This document shows, piece after piece, positions 1 through 9,800 of a stretch of DNA of 60,937 nucleotides (the first letter of the stretch is position 1; the number at the start of each line of letters is the position of its first letter). Below the pieces are notes generated by a model. That model did not search any database and was not told where the DNA came from. It saw only the letters and a program-made list of their open reading frames with translations. The DNA lies in assembly GCF_011009555.1 (NCBI RefSeq), contig NZ_QXHD01000004.1, positions 5,862,083 through 5,923,019 of the forward strand, given 5' to 3'. Source of the DNA: Adonisia turfae CCMR0081. Lineage in GTDB: Bacteria > Cyanobacteriota > Cyanobacteriia > Phormidesmidales > Phormidesmidaceae. Position numbers and translations under genes: made by a program.

Positions 1-1
1 T

Positions 2-730
2 AAAACCAAGGCAGAATTTTCTGATATTCGTCCAGAGGCTCGGGCAACCGCTACGATTTTGACCCAGTATCTCCAGGCAGGGCTGTTAGATCTCGACCGT
101 AGCAATAGCAAACACGTTAAGTGTGCTACGGCCTTAATGCACGGTTTACGTTCAGATACAGGACAATTAATGCAGGCTGCAGAAGCAGACTTTATGGCAG
201 CTGCTTACCTTAGTCAGTATTGCGATGCCCAATTGCTAAGTGCCATTCTCCAAGCCTCCCGCTCTAAACGAGCCATGGATGTCATTGAACGATCGCTGCG
301 TAATCGCAATATTCAAAACAGTGTCTCAATTTCAGGTGTGGGCTACCTGCGATACGAAGACCGTGATGCAATCCCTCAAGCCACAGACTTTCTGCTTACC
401 GAAGAAGACGTCCATACAGCCGTCGTCTATGGCATTGTCCACGATGAGGACGATGAACGAGAAGTCGTTATTGGCTCCTTACGCACCAGTAAAATCACCC
501 TTGACCCGGATGAGTTTATTAAAGAAGCCTTTGGACACGACGACCAAGGACGCTTTTTTGGCGGTGGTCGCTCTATGGCGGGAGGCTTTGAAGTACCTGT
601 AGGCTTCTTATCTGGCTTTTATGAAAATGGCGCTTACAATCGATTGAAATGGGAAGTATTTGATGTGCAGATTAAGCAAAAGCTCATGAAATTGATTAAC
701 CCAAAAGACGGGGTTATGAATCCAGATTAA
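2..730 (+). CDS. DHH-family phosphoesterase, C-terminal part (cut by left edge)
   Basis: The reading frame is open to the left edge, so only the C-terminal ~242 residues are present. The part seen ends in a DHHA1-type domain: the stretch GGGRSMAGGFEVPVGF near the C-terminus is the glycine-rich substrate loop of DHH/DHHA1 phosphodiesterases (NrnA, RecJ and exopolyphosphatase-like proteins). Family knowledge suggests hydrolysis of short oligonucleotides, cyclic dinucleotides or related phosphoesters in the cytoplasm. The catalytic DHH motifs would lie upstream of the window and cannot be checked. A TTG at 59 is not the real start because the frame continues upstream. It is followed by sixA after 119 bases. 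Exact substrate unknown. Confidence 0.75.
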   Translation, partial: KTKAEFSDIRPEARATATILTQYLQAGLLDLDRSNSKHVKCATALMHGLRSDTGQLMQAAEADFMAAAYLSQYCDAQLLSAILQASRSKRAMDVIERSLRNRNIQNSVSISGVGYLRYEDRDAIPQATDFLLTEEDVHTAVVYGIVHDEDDEREVVIGSLRTSKITLDPDEFIKEAFGHDDQGRFFGGGRSMAGGFEVPVGFLSGFYENGAYNRLKWEVFDVQIKQKLMKLINPKDGVMNPD

Positions 731-849
731 ATTTACGGAGCGCTTAAAAACTGAGCATGGCTGATCCTCAGGATGGTTTTATCTGTCAAATTTAGGCTGT
801 TAGAAAGTTTTACCGATCAATCCATCCTCTAAATCAGTAACGGCAAAAA

Positions 850-1365
850 ATGGAATTGTCTTCTAAATATGCAACTCAGGTGTACTTTATTCGCCATGGC
901 ATTGCAGCCGAACGAGGTACCTATGTTGATGACCATCAGCGCCCTTTAGTTGATAAAGGCATTCAGAAAACCCAGAAGATTGCTCAAAGACTTGTGAGCC
1001 TTGGGTTGCATTTTGACATGTTGCTCACCAGTCCGTTGGTACGGGCAGTCCAAACGGCAAAGATCCTATGTGAAGCAAAGCTTGCCTTGGACTATCAGCT
1101 ATTTCCTCCACTGGCTCCCGAGGGCTGTTTACAAAATTGGTTAAGTTGGTTGGAAAGTTGGCAGTCAGAGGTTCCTAAGAGCCTGGCACTAGTTGGCCAC
1201 AAACCGGACCTTAGCCAATGGGCACAGCAATTGGTTCAAGGAAATAGCAATGATCGCTGGGTCTTTAAAAAAGCAGGTATCATCGGACTGACCTTGCCTG
1301 ATGCACAAAGCGCCATTGGTAATAGTCAGCTATTTTGGCTAGCTCCACCTCACCTAATTTTGTAA
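850..1365 (+). CDS. sixA: phosphohistidine phosphatase SixA
   Basis: A 171-residue protein of the histidine phosphatase superfamily. The N-terminal YFIRHGIAAERG carries the RHG catalytic motif (His about residue 16), and LVGHKPDLSQW near residue 115 holds the second catalytic histidine. Size and motif order fit SixA, which removes phosphate from the histidine of HPt domains in E. coli; in cyanobacteria the substrate is not settled. It lies between the DHH phosphoesterase and gltA, same strand, with 205 non-coding bases before gltA. The start is the ATG at 850. Confidence 0.85.
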   Translation: MELSSKYATQVYFIRHGIAAERGTYVDDHQRPLVDKGIQKTQKIAQRLVSLGLHFDMLLTSPLVRAVQTAKILCEAKLALDYQLFPPLAPEGCLQNWLSWLESWQSEVPKSLALVGHKPDLSQWAQQLVQGNSNDRWVFKKAGIIGLTLPDAQSAIGNSQLFWLAPPHLIL

Positions 1366-1570
1366 TGAGCAGACGATTACTCTGTGGCGTAAGTTTGCCT
1401 ACTATCAAATGTGTATGAGTCGATGGGTGGATGCAATTGTGGCCAAATTGCGGCCATCGGGTACTAGTTTTCTTCAAAGAAAGCTTACCTGTTCCCAGGG
1501 AAAATGCATGAATAGACCACTTCTCGATATCCTTAAGGAATAAAAGAGAGCAGCGGTAGGACGACTGACA

Positions 1571-2764
1571 ATGACCCTATGCGAATATCGCCCTGGTTTA
1601 GAGGGAATTCCCGCGACAGAATCAAGCATTAGTTACGTAAACGGTCAGGAAGGGATCTTAGAATACCGAGGCATTCGTATCGAAGAGTTAGCCCCAAAAA
1701 GTACCTTTTTAGAAACGGCCTATTTACTTATCTGGGGAGGCCTACCCACCAAGCAAGAACTGGATTTATTTAAGGATGAGATTCAACATCATCGCCGGTT
1801 GAAGTATCGCATCCGCGACATGATGAAGTGCTTTCCTGAGAGCGGCCATCCCATGGATGCATTACAGGCATGTGCAGCCGCCTTAGGGTTATTTTACTCC
1901 CGGCGAGCGTTAGAGGATCCGGCCTATATCCAGGCTGCCGTGGTCCGCTTATTAGCTAAAATCCCCACCATGGTGGCCGCATTTAAGCTGATTCGGAAAG
2001 GAAATGATCCGGTTCAACCTCGGGATGATCTCGATTACGCAGCAAATTTTTTGTACATGCTGAATGAGGAGGTACCAGACCCCTTAGCAGCCCGAATTTT
2101 TGATGTATGTCTCACGCTGCATGCTGAGCACACGATCAACGCCTCTACATTTTCGGCAATGGTCACAGCCTCTACACTCACTGACCCATATGCTGTGGTG
2201 GCTTCAGCAGTGGGTACACTAGCTGGTCCCCTCCATGGCGGTGCGAACGAGGAAGTCGTCGCCATGCTTCAAACGATTGGTTCGGTGGATAATGTACGCC
2301 CCTTTGTAGATGATTGCATTGCCCGTAAAGCTAAGATTATGGGCTTTGGCCATCGGGTCTATAAAGTTAAGGATCCAAGGGCGGTTATCTTGCAAAAGCT
2401 GGCTGAGCAACTCTTTGAGAAGTTTGGCCAGGATGAATATTACGAAATTGCCTTAGAACTGGAAACAGCTGTCACGGAACGTCTAGGACAAAAGGGCGTA
2501 TACCCAAATGTAGATTTCTATTCGGGACTGGTTTACCGAAAGTTGGGAATTCCGACTGACTTATTTACACCAATATTTGCGATCGCACGTGCCGCTGGAT
2601 GGCTCGCCCACTGGAAAGAGCAGTTGGCTGAAAATCGAATTTTTCGACCAACACAAATTTATACTGGTCCTCACAACCAAGCATACATAAACGTGACAGA
2701 GCGTCTGCACCTTTGGGATAAAAAGGCTCAGTCTCCGTCAGCTGTGCGCAACGGATCCGTATAA
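1571..2764 (+). CDS. gltA: citrate synthase
   Basis: A 397-residue type I citrate synthase that condenses oxaloacetate with acetyl-CoA to give citrate, the entry to the cyanobacterial TCA pathway and to 2-oxoglutarate for nitrogen assimilation. Visible motifs include LHAEHTINASTF (catalytic His in the AEH signature), GPLHGGANE (second catalytic His) and MGFGHRVYK followed by DPRA (third His and substrate arginine), then NVDFYSG with the catalytic Asp near residue 315. Length is standard for the short bacterial form. The gene precedes the ndhA operon, an arrangement seen in several cyanobacteria, but a strong terminator separates them. The ATG at 1571 has only a weak ribosome site. Confidence 0.95.
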   Translation: MTLCEYRPGLEGIPATESSISYVNGQEGILEYRGIRIEELAPKSTFLETAYLLIWGGLPTKQELDLFKDEIQHHRRLKYRIRDMMKCFPESGHPMDALQACAAALGLFYSRRALEDPAYIQAAVVRLLAKIPTMVAAFKLIRKGNDPVQPRDDLDYAANFLYMLNEEVPDPLAARIFDVCLTLHAEHTINASTFSAMVTASTLTDPYAVVASAVGTLAGPLHGGANEEVVAMLQTIGSVDNVRPFVDDCIARKAKIMGFGHRVYKVKDPRAVILQKLAEQLFEKFGQDEYYEIALELETAVTERLGQKGVYPNVDFYSGLVYRKLGIPTDLFTPIFAIARAAGWLAHWKEQLAENRIFRPTQIYTGPHNQAYINVTERLHLWDKKAQSPSAVRNGSV

Positions 2765-2859
2765 ATCGGTATTTTCCCCCTGTGATGGGCATCACCCCTC
2801 TTGTCAATACTGATAAATCCAACGAAACTGATATCAGTGACGATTTTCAGGAACTCCAG

Positions 2860-2890
2860 CCCCTCTTGATGCATATCAAGGGGGGTTTTT
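2860..2890 (+). terminator. rho-independent terminator of gltA
   Basis: An 11-bp stem (CTTGAT/ATCAAG core extended by C/G pairs and one T-G wobble) with loop GCAT is followed by five Ts. It lies about 95 bases after the gltA stop and isolates gltA from the ndh operon. Confidence 0.85.
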
Positions 2891-3049
2891 GTATGCATCA
2901 CCAGGAATGACTAATGTTTAATCTATAACCATGAGTAGTAATTCCTATTAGTACCAACTCAGTTATTTCACCTTTGAAGACATATTAAGCGTTAGAATCA
3001 TTAGGGAAATTGGCCCTGAGGCCCTCCACTCCATCTATTTAAGTTGGGT

Positions 3050-4168
3050 ATGAGTTCTGGAATTAACCTGCAAGAGAGCTTCATTCAAATACTGGTATCA
3101 CTGGGAATACCCCCAGCTGTAGCTAAGCTGGTTTGGATGCCGCTGCCGATGTTACTAATTCTCATCGCTGCGACCGTCAGCATTTTTATTGCCGTTTGGC
3201 TAGAGCGAAAAATTTCAGCTGCGGCCCAGCAGCGAATTGGCCCTGAATATGTTGGTCCGCTGGGCGCACTGCAAGCAACAGCGGACGGCGTCAAACTTAT
3301 ATTCAAAGAAGATATTAATCCAGCCCAAGCAGACCCAATTTTATTTACTTTGGGTCCAGCCCTGGTCGTTATCCCTGTCTTTGTGTCTTACCTGGTTGTG
3401 CCCTTTGGGCAGAACATGGTGATTACCGATTTAGGTGTAGGCATCTTTCTATGGATTGCCCTTTCGAGTGTTACCCCCATCGGCTTACTGATGGCCGGGT
3501 ATTCTTCAAACAATAAGTATTCTCTACTAGGAGGATTGCGAGCGACAGCCCAGTCAATTAGCTATGAAATTCCCTTAGCGCTAGCAGTCCTGGCTGTGGT
3601 GATGATGTCTAATAGCCTTAGCACCATCGACATTGTCAACCAGCAAGCAAGCTATGGCATTCTCAGCTGGAATATCTGGCGACAGCCTGTTGGTTTTATC
3701 CTTTTCTGGATTGCAGCCCTGGCAGAATGCGAACGCTTACCATTTGACTTACCAGAGGCAGAAGAAGAGATTGTAGCTGGCTACCAAACTGAATACACCG
3801 GTATGAAGTTTGGCCTATTTTATGTTGGCTCCTACGTTAATCTAGTCCTCTCAGCCATGTTGGTATCAGTGCTATACCTGGGCGGATGGAGTTTTCCGAT
3901 TCCTGTTGAAGTTATGGCTGATGGTTTAGGGATTAGTGAAACCACCCCTTGGCTACAGGTAATTACTGCCGCTTTAGGGATCATGATGACCCTAATTAAG
4001 GCTTATTTCTTAGTATTTCTCGCCGTACTTTTACGATGGACTGTGCCTCGCGTACGCATCGACCAGCTTCTAGATTTAGGCTGGAAATTTCTACTGCCAG
4101 TAGCCCTGGTTAATCTGCTACTAACAGCAGCGCTCAAGCTCGCATTTCCATTTGCGTTTGGAGGGTAA
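3050..4168 (+). CDS. ndhA: NAD(P)H-quinone oxidoreductase subunit 1 (NdhA)
   Basis: A polytopic membrane protein of 372 residues, the NuoH/ND1-type subunit of the photosynthetic NDH-1 complex in the thylakoid membrane, forming part of the quinone cavity and proton path. Recognisable signatures are WLERKISAAAQQRIGPEYVG, an early loop typical of subunit 1, and PFDLPEAEEEIVAGYQTEY, the conserved acidic quinone-site loop. A TTG at 3044 is in frame, but the ATG at 3050 (MSSGINLQ) matches the usual NdhA start. It heads the ndhA-ndhI-ndhG-ndhE cluster on one strand. ndhI starts five bases after its stop. Confidence 0.95.
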   Translation: MSSGINLQESFIQILVSLGIPPAVAKLVWMPLPMLLILIAATVSIFIAVWLERKISAAAQQRIGPEYVGPLGALQATADGVKLIFKEDINPAQADPILFTLGPALVVIPVFVSYLVVPFGQNMVITDLGVGIFLWIALSSVTPIGLLMAGYSSNNKYSLLGGLRATAQSISYEIPLALAVLAVVMMSNSLSTIDIVNQQASYGILSWNIWRQPVGFILFWIAALAECERLPFDLPEAEEEIVAGYQTEYTGMKFGLFYVGSYVNLVLSAMLVSVLYLGGWSFPIPVEVMADGLGISETTPWLQVITAALGIMMTLIKAYFLVFLAVLLRWTVPRVRIDQLLDLGWKFLLPVALVNLLLTAALKLAFPFAFGG

Positions 4169-4172
4169 AACA

Positions 4173-4778
4173 ATGCTCAACTTTCTAAAGCAGGTTGGTG
4201 ACTACGCCAAAGAGACCGTCCAAGCCGCTAAGTATATCGGTCAAGGTCTATCAGTCACGTTTGACCATATGAAGCGTCGTCCTGTGACGGTGCAATATCC
4301 CTACGAAAAGCTAATTCCATCTGAACGCTATCGCGGTCGTATCCACTTTGAGTTTGATAAGTGCATCTCTTGCGAAGTTTGCGTCCGTGTTTGTCCAATC
4401 AATTTGCCTGTTGTTGACTGGACCTTCGATAAATCAACTAAGAAGAAGGTACTGGACCACTACAGCATTGATTTTGGCGTTTGTATCTTTTGCGGTAACT
4501 GTGTAGAGTATTGCCCTACCAACTGTCTCTCCATGACTGAGGAGTATGAGTTGGCCGCCTATGACCGCCACGAACTCAACTATGACAGCGTTGCTCTAGG
4601 TCGTTTGCCCTACAAAGTCACTGATGATCCCATGGTGACACCAATGCGTGAGCTGGCCTACCTACCCAAGGGTGTTATGGATCCCCATGAATTACCTGAA
4701 GGGTCTCGGCGCGCTGGTAAACTACCACAAGAGATCTTGGAAGAACTGGAAGCTTCTAAACCAGCGAAGACTGAGTAA
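4173..4778 (+). CDS. ndhI: NAD(P)H-quinone oxidoreductase subunit I (NdhI), 2x[4Fe-4S]
   Basis: A 201-residue peripheral-arm subunit of NDH-1 that carries two [4Fe-4S] clusters and passes electrons from ferredoxin towards plastoquinone. Both cluster-binding motifs are complete: CISCEVCVRVCP and CIFCGNCVEYCP. I set the start at the ATG at 4173 rather than an in-frame TTG at 4152, because GGAGGG at 4160-4165 sits at proper distance and the TTG lies inside ndhA. Translation is probably coupled to ndhA (stop at 4166-4168). It is followed by an intercistronic hairpin before ndhG. Confidence 0.95.
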   Translation: MLNFLKQVGDYAKETVQAAKYIGQGLSVTFDHMKRRPVTVQYPYEKLIPSERYRGRIHFEFDKCISCEVCVRVCPINLPVVDWTFDKSTKKKVLDHYSIDFGVCIFCGNCVEYCPTNCLSMTEEYELAAYDRHELNYDSVALGRLPYKVTDDPMVTPMRELAYLPKGVMDPHELPEGSRRAGKLPQEILEELEASKPAKTE

Positions 4779-4791
4779 GCAGCTGACTAAA

Positions 4792-4823
4792 TAATTTGTC
4801 CAAAGATGTTAGGACAAATTATC
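4792..4823. other. intercistronic inverted repeat between ndhI and ndhG
   Basis: A perfect 11-bp inverted repeat, ATAATTTGTCC and GGACAAATTAT, with a 10-base loop lies between ndhI and ndhG. No T-tract follows, so it is more likely an RNA stability or processing hairpin inside the ndh transcript than a terminator. Confidence 0.6.
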
Positions 4824-4864
4824 CACCAGCCAAGCAAATAGCAGCCTAGATAACCGGAGTAGTA

Positions 4865-5473
4865 GTGAACTTAGCAGAAGGCGTACAATTTGTTTCCCTA
4901 GGCATCCTTGGTGCCTTGATGTTATTAGCAGCCCTGGGCGTAGTGCTGCTTAATAATATTGTTTATTCAGCATTTTTGCTGGGTCTGGTATTTATCAGCA
5001 TTTCAGGCCTTTACATCTTGCTAAATGCAGGGTTTGTGGCGGCGGCTCAAGTCCTGGTTTATGTAGGTGCAGTCAATATCCTGATTCTGTTCGGGATTAT
5101 GCTGGTAAATAAGCGGGAAGATTTTCAACCCGTGTCCAATGCTTGGCTTGGTAAAGCTGCAACAGGTGCTGTGTGCATCGGATTGTTTAGCTTACTGAGT
5201 TCCATGGTGCTATCCACATCCTGGCAGCTCTCTTCAGCAGCGCCAGCTGGTGAAGCATCCATTGAAATCATCGGTCAGCACTTTTTTAGTGACTTTTTGC
5301 TACCGTTCGAACTCGCCTCGGTATTACTATTAATGGCCTTGGTGGGAGCCATTATTCTGGCACGTCGTGAATATGTGCCGGATTATGAGCCTGCTGACGA
5401 GCCTAAAGTGCTAACGTTACCTGAACGTCCTCGCGAGTTAGTAGCTGCTGGCAGCGACACTCAGGACAGTTAG
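4865..5473 (+). CDS. ndhG: NAD(P)H-quinone oxidoreductase subunit 6 (NdhG)
   Basis: A 202-residue membrane subunit of NDH-1 corresponding to NuoJ/ND6. Five hydrophobic segments are visible, and AAQVLVYVGAVNILILFGIML is the characteristic third helix with its pi-bulge region. The start is GTG at 4865 with CCGGAG just upstream; no better ATG exists in frame. The polar C-terminal tail (about 35 residues) is typical of cyanobacterial NdhG. It sits third in the ndhAIGE order conserved in cyanobacteria and chloroplast genomes. Confidence 0.93.
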   Translation: MNLAEGVQFVSLGILGALMLLAALGVVLLNNIVYSAFLLGLVFISISGLYILLNAGFVAAAQVLVYVGAVNILILFGIMLVNKREDFQPVSNAWLGKAATGAVCIGLFSLLSSMVLSTSWQLSSAAPAGEASIEIIGQHFFSDFLLPFELASVLLLMALVGAIILARREYVPDYEPADEPKVLTLPERPRELVAAGSDTQDS

Positions 5474-5518
5474 ATTAAACCTGCGTCAAGTTATCCATAA
5501 GAAGAAGTTAGTTAATCC

Positions 5519-5824
5519 ATGCAACTAGAGTACTTTTTGATTCTTGCCGCTGCGCTTTTTTGCGTAGGTATTTATGGGCTAGTCACAAGCCGAAACGTCA
5601 TTCGAGTACTCATGTCGATTGAGTTAATGCTCAATGCCGTAAACCTGAATTTAATGGCATTTTCTAATTACCTGGACCCAGCTGAAATCAAGGGCCAGGT
5701 CTTTGCTGTCTTTGTGATTACGATTGCTGCGGCTGAAGCTGCTGTAGGTCTTGCCATTGTGCTGTCGATTTACCGCAACCGCGACACAGTCGATATGGAG
5801 CAATTCAATTTGCTGAAGTGGTAA
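5519..5824 (+). CDS. ndhE: NAD(P)H-quinone oxidoreductase subunit 4L (NdhE)
   Basis: A 101-residue, three-helix membrane subunit equivalent to NuoK/ND4L in the proton-pumping arm of NDH-1. Diagnostic sequence is RNVIRVLMSIELMLNAVNLN, with the conserved glutamate in helix 2, and FVITIAAAEAAVGLAIVL with the helix 3 glutamate. It is the last gene of the ndh operon, 45 bases after ndhG, and is followed within 25 bases by a strong terminator. Confidence 0.95.
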   Translation: MQLEYFLILAAALFCVGIYGLVTSRNVIRVLMSIELMLNAVNLNLMAFSNYLDPAEIKGQVFAVFVITIAAAEAAVGLAIVLSIYRNRDTVDMEQFNLLKW

Positions 5825-5844
5825 GTTTACTTCTCAATTGAACT

Positions 5845-5882
5845 AAAAAGTGCCCAGCCATAATAATAGCTGGGCACTTTTT
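5845..5882. terminator. terminator after ndhE
   Basis: A 14-bp perfect stem, AAAAAGTGCCCAGC with GCTGGGCACTTTTT, and a 10-base loop. The A and T runs at both ends mean it could stop transcription on either strand. Confidence 0.85.
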
Positions 5883-5981
5883 ATGATTCATCTATAGAAA
5901 CAAATCTATAGCAAGCTGCTGAATGCTATCTCCAAAGGGAGAGGCGGCTTCGCCAACACTTGCTTCAGTCTTCGTCACGCT

Positions 5982-6030
5982 ATAAAGAGAGGCTACTATC
6001 CCAATAACGAGCGAGACAACCTCTCTTTAT
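5982..6030 (-). terminator. possible petJ terminator hairpin
   Basis: A perfect 11-bp inverted repeat, ATAAAGAGAGG and CCTCTCTTTAT, with a 27-base loop lies just downstream of the petJ stop. Read on the minus strand it ends in TTTAT. A cyanobacterial GGCGGCTTCGCCAAC-type palindrome lies beside it at about 5943-5957. Confidence 0.45.
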
Positions 6031-6043
6031 GTGGCGAGTAACG

Positions 6044-6406
6044 CTACTCTGGCCAGCCACTCTCAGATTGGGCTTTTACATAGGCAGCAACATCAGCGAT
6101 CGCTTTATCGCTAATACGTCCTTGAAACGCGGGCATGGCACCTCTACCATTCGCAACCTGATAAACAATCGCCTCAACGTTATGCTCAAGGCGATAGTTA
6201 AACAAATACTGTTCTAGAGCCTCCTGCTTCAATGTTTGGGAGGATACGATAGCGTTGTTGCCTCCCGCATGGCACGTAGCACAGGTATTGGTAAACACTT
6301 TCTCCCCTGCAGCTACATCACCTACATAGGTATCGTCTGCAAAAGCAGGCATTGTCAAAACGATACTGGCAACGATCGCCAGAATTGCAGTCAAAATTGC
6401 TCTCAT
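6044..6406 (-). CDS. petJ: cytochrome c6 (PetJ)
   Basis: A 120-residue precursor of the soluble lumenal electron carrier that takes electrons from cytochrome b6f to photosystem I or terminal oxidase. The first 23 residues form a Sec signal peptide ending AFA, with mature protein starting ADD or DD. The haem site is CATCH (Cys42, Cys45, His46) and the axial methionine lies in GAMPAF. The C-terminal VAAYVKAQSESGW is typical. An in-frame TTG at 6427 exists, but the ATG at 6406 with GAGA upstream gives the normal signal peptide. It is a single gene, convergent with the ndh operon. Confidence 0.93.
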   Translation of the reverse strand: MRAILTAILAIVASIVLTMPAFADDTYVGDVAAGEKVFTNTCATCHAGGNNAIVSSQTLKQEALEQYLFNYRLEHNVEAIVYQVANGRGAMPAFQGRISDKAIADVAAYVKAQSESGWPE

Positions 6407-6427
6407 TCTGATTAGTTCTCTCAACAA

Positions 6428-6866
6428 ATTAGACTGTCTTGGTAAAAGACCAGCGTATTAACCACTATAAATAGGGTCTTGGCCATGGCGATAGACAACA
6501 TGGCACATCTTACGTTTTTGTAATGTCGGCCAGAAAAGGTGGGCAGTATTATCAAGATTCATCACTATTCAGCTTGCAAAATACCGACTACGATTGACAT
6601 TACTTGTGCCAAATCAGTGGGCACACGATAGATTTGTCCTGAGCAATTTTCTTGGTGAAGTGCAAAGAGTAACAGGGATGAAGAGCGGCTCTTTACCCTA
6701 TAGCCCTAAAAGCATGACTGACACTAGCACTCTTTACCAATATCAATACAGAATCCAAATTTTTAGCTTTGACACTTCACTAGTCATTGTTTTGCCCCTC
6801 AATGAATGGCTGCAGCAAATGGGACATACCTACCTGCGGATTTACACTTTTTGTTCATCATTACCA
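6428..6866. other. gene-free stretch between petJ and metH
   Basis: This 440-base stretch contains the petJ promoter region (minus strand) and the metH 3' end. I see no convincing gene. A plus-strand open frame (6594-6920, TTG start) runs into metH and shows no family features, so I do not call it. Confidence 0.5.
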
Positions 6867-9800
6867 CTATGCGCTGAAGTATTTCGCGGTTGGATGATAC
6901 GTCACAATCGCTGTGGTTGACTCTTCAGGATATAGCTGTTCGCTTTCATCCATGGTCATGCCGATGCGGTCAGCGCCCAGTATTGCCAGCTGCTTAGCCT
7001 GATCTGCCACATTAGGACAGGCCGGATAACCAAAGCTATAGCGACCTCCCTGATAGCGCTGAGCCAACATATCACGGATGCTATCAGGCTCTTGATCGCC
7101 ATAGCCAAGCTCTTTACGGATGAGCGCATGGCACCATTCTGCCATGGCCTCAGCCACCTGGACGGCCAGGCCATGGAAATAGAGATAGTCGGTATACTGA
7201 TCCTCTGCAAATAGCTGGCGGGCATAGTCTGCAGAAATCTGGCCCACAGTCACTGCCTGCATTGGGAAGACATCAAACTGATTCTGTTCTTTAGGTAAGA
7301 AGAAATCAGCAATGCACAAACGGCGCATGGACTTCTGCCGAGGAAACTCCCAGGTAAAGAGGGGCTCTGCATCGTTAGGGGTAAGTCCCTGCTCGATGAC
7401 AGCAGGCTCGTAAACATGCACCGAATTGCCCTCAGCCGTGCAGGGGAAATAACCATAGACGAGCTGAGGATGCAGTAGGTTTTCTTCTTTCACCTTTTGC
7501 TTCCACTCCGCCAGGATAGGATGAACCCTATCCGCTAGAAACACATCATATTCTTCGCGTGTTTGATTTTTGGGTTTTCGAAACTGCCACTGACCCACAA
7601 ATAATGCCTGTAAGTCAAGATGCCAGTACAGTTCATCCATATCAAAGTCTTCAGGCTTGAGGATTTTTGTCCCCCAGAAGGGTGGAGTTGGACGAGGAAT
7701 ATTAATATCAACTGCTTCAGAGCGATTGGTATCAATCACTTCAGGCTCTTTCTTTTTCTCTCTTTTATCAGCGCCTCCATTTAAAGCAGCTTCTGCCTGT
7801 TCAATGGCCTTGCGCCCCTTCTGATTATATTGAGCGTAGTCACCTGTAAAACCTTCGTCATCTTGCCAGCATTCTTCTTTCTTCGCAGGCATGAGTCGAT
7901 CCATAAAAGTAAGATCGGCAAATGCGTCTTTACCATATATGACCTGACCGTTGTAGGTATCTTGGCAATCACCATAAACAAATTTAGGCGTCAGGGCAGC
8001 ACCCCCCAAAATCACAGGAGCCGAAATTTTCTTCTCATTAAATACAGCCAGGTTCTCTTTCATAAAGGCTGTGGATTTCACTAACAATCCACTCATGGCT
8101 ATACAGTCTGGCTGATGTTCTTCATAGGCGGCAACAATGGCATCAACAGTCTGTTTAATGCCGAGATTGATGACCTTATAACCGTTGTTAGTAAGGATGA
8201 TGTCCACCAGGTTTTTACCAATATCGTGTACATCTCCCCTGACTGTGGCAATCAGGAACTTACCTTTGCCACTATCATCTTGACCGTCTTCTTTTTCCAT
8301 GAGTGGTTCTAGGAAAGCCACCGCTGCCTTCATAGTCTGAGCTGATTGCAGAACAAACGGTAACTGCATTTGGCCAGATCCAAAGAGTTCTCCCACAACT
8401 TTCATGCCGTCGAGCAAAAAAGTGTTAATGATCTGCAATGGCTCATAGGGAGTATCTAAAGCAATTTGCAATGCCTCTTCAAGGCCAATGCGCTCACCAT
8501 CAATAATGTGTTGTTTCAGGCGTTCTTCGATGGGCAAATCAGCAAGGGATGCGGACGAGCGGGCATCTTTGGTGGTGACCCCTTCAAATAGGGTTGTTAG
8601 CTCTCCAAGGGGATCGTATGTGCAAATTTCACCATCGAATTCTCGGTTGTCATAGATGAGATCTTTACAGATTTTCTGATGCTCTGGGTCAATTTTAATC
8701 AGAGGCAAAATCTTGGCAGCTGAGACAATAGCGCCATCCATACCGACCTGCATAGCCTCATGTAAAAACACTGAGTTTAAGGTGATACGAGCTGCCGGGT
8801 TCAGGCCAAAGGAGATATTAGAAACTCCGAGCATGAAGTGAACGCCAGGAAGCGTTTCTTTGATTTGTTTGATCGCCTCAATCGTGGCTTTTGCGTTCTC
8901 TCGATCTTCTTCAATACCAGTGGAAATCGGCAGTGCTAGGGTATCAAAAAACAACTCATGGGGTGGCAGGCCATATTCGAGAGCATCATGATAAGCACGC
9001 TGCGCAATTTTGGACTTCTGCTCAGCCGTACGGGCCATGCCATCTTCGTCAATACAGCCAACAACAACACCCGCACCGTAGGTTTTGGCTAATTCTAGAA
9101 CCTTGAAAAATCTCTCGTCACCGTCTTCATAGTTTGTGGAATTGAGGATGCACTTACCCCCTGCAACTTTTAGCCCTGCTTCCATTTTGGTCCACTCGGT
9201 GGAGTCTAGCATGAGGGGCAAGGTGACATTAGTCACAAGACGAGACACAATCTCGTGCATATCCGCTTCGCCATTGCGACCCACGTAGTCTACGTTGACG
9301 TCGAGGATATGGGCACCTTCTTTAACCTGGCGTTTTGCGATCGCAATCAACCCATCCCAATCATCCTCGTTCAATAGTTCCCGCACCTTACGGGAACCAC
9401 TCGCATTCAACCGCTCGCCCACAATCAAGAACGAATTATCCTGCTCATAGGGTTGCGCCCCATAAATCGAAGCCGCCGCAGGTGAATAGTTTAAGGCGGG
9501 GCGCATAATCTTCTCGCCCCCTGCCCCAAGAGAAGCTAGGGAAGATCCCACCGCTCCATTTAAGTACGGGGACAAGCGAATGTCTCGGTCTTTTGGAGAC
9601 AACTCCTGGGAAATCTCCGCCAGTGCAGCAATGTGATCAGGACGTGTACCACAACAACCACCAATCACCTGTACACCAAAATCTTCTACAAACCGATGTA
9701 GCGCCATCCGCAGTTCCATCGGGGTGAGCTTATAGTGGGCATGACCACCGATATTTTCTGGCAGACCCGCATTTGGCACACAGGACACCACAAAGGGAGA

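Noticed and set aside
6594..6920. 108-residue plus-strand open frame between petJ and metH
   Set aside because: TTG start without a ribosome site, no family features, and its 3' part runs antisense through metH.
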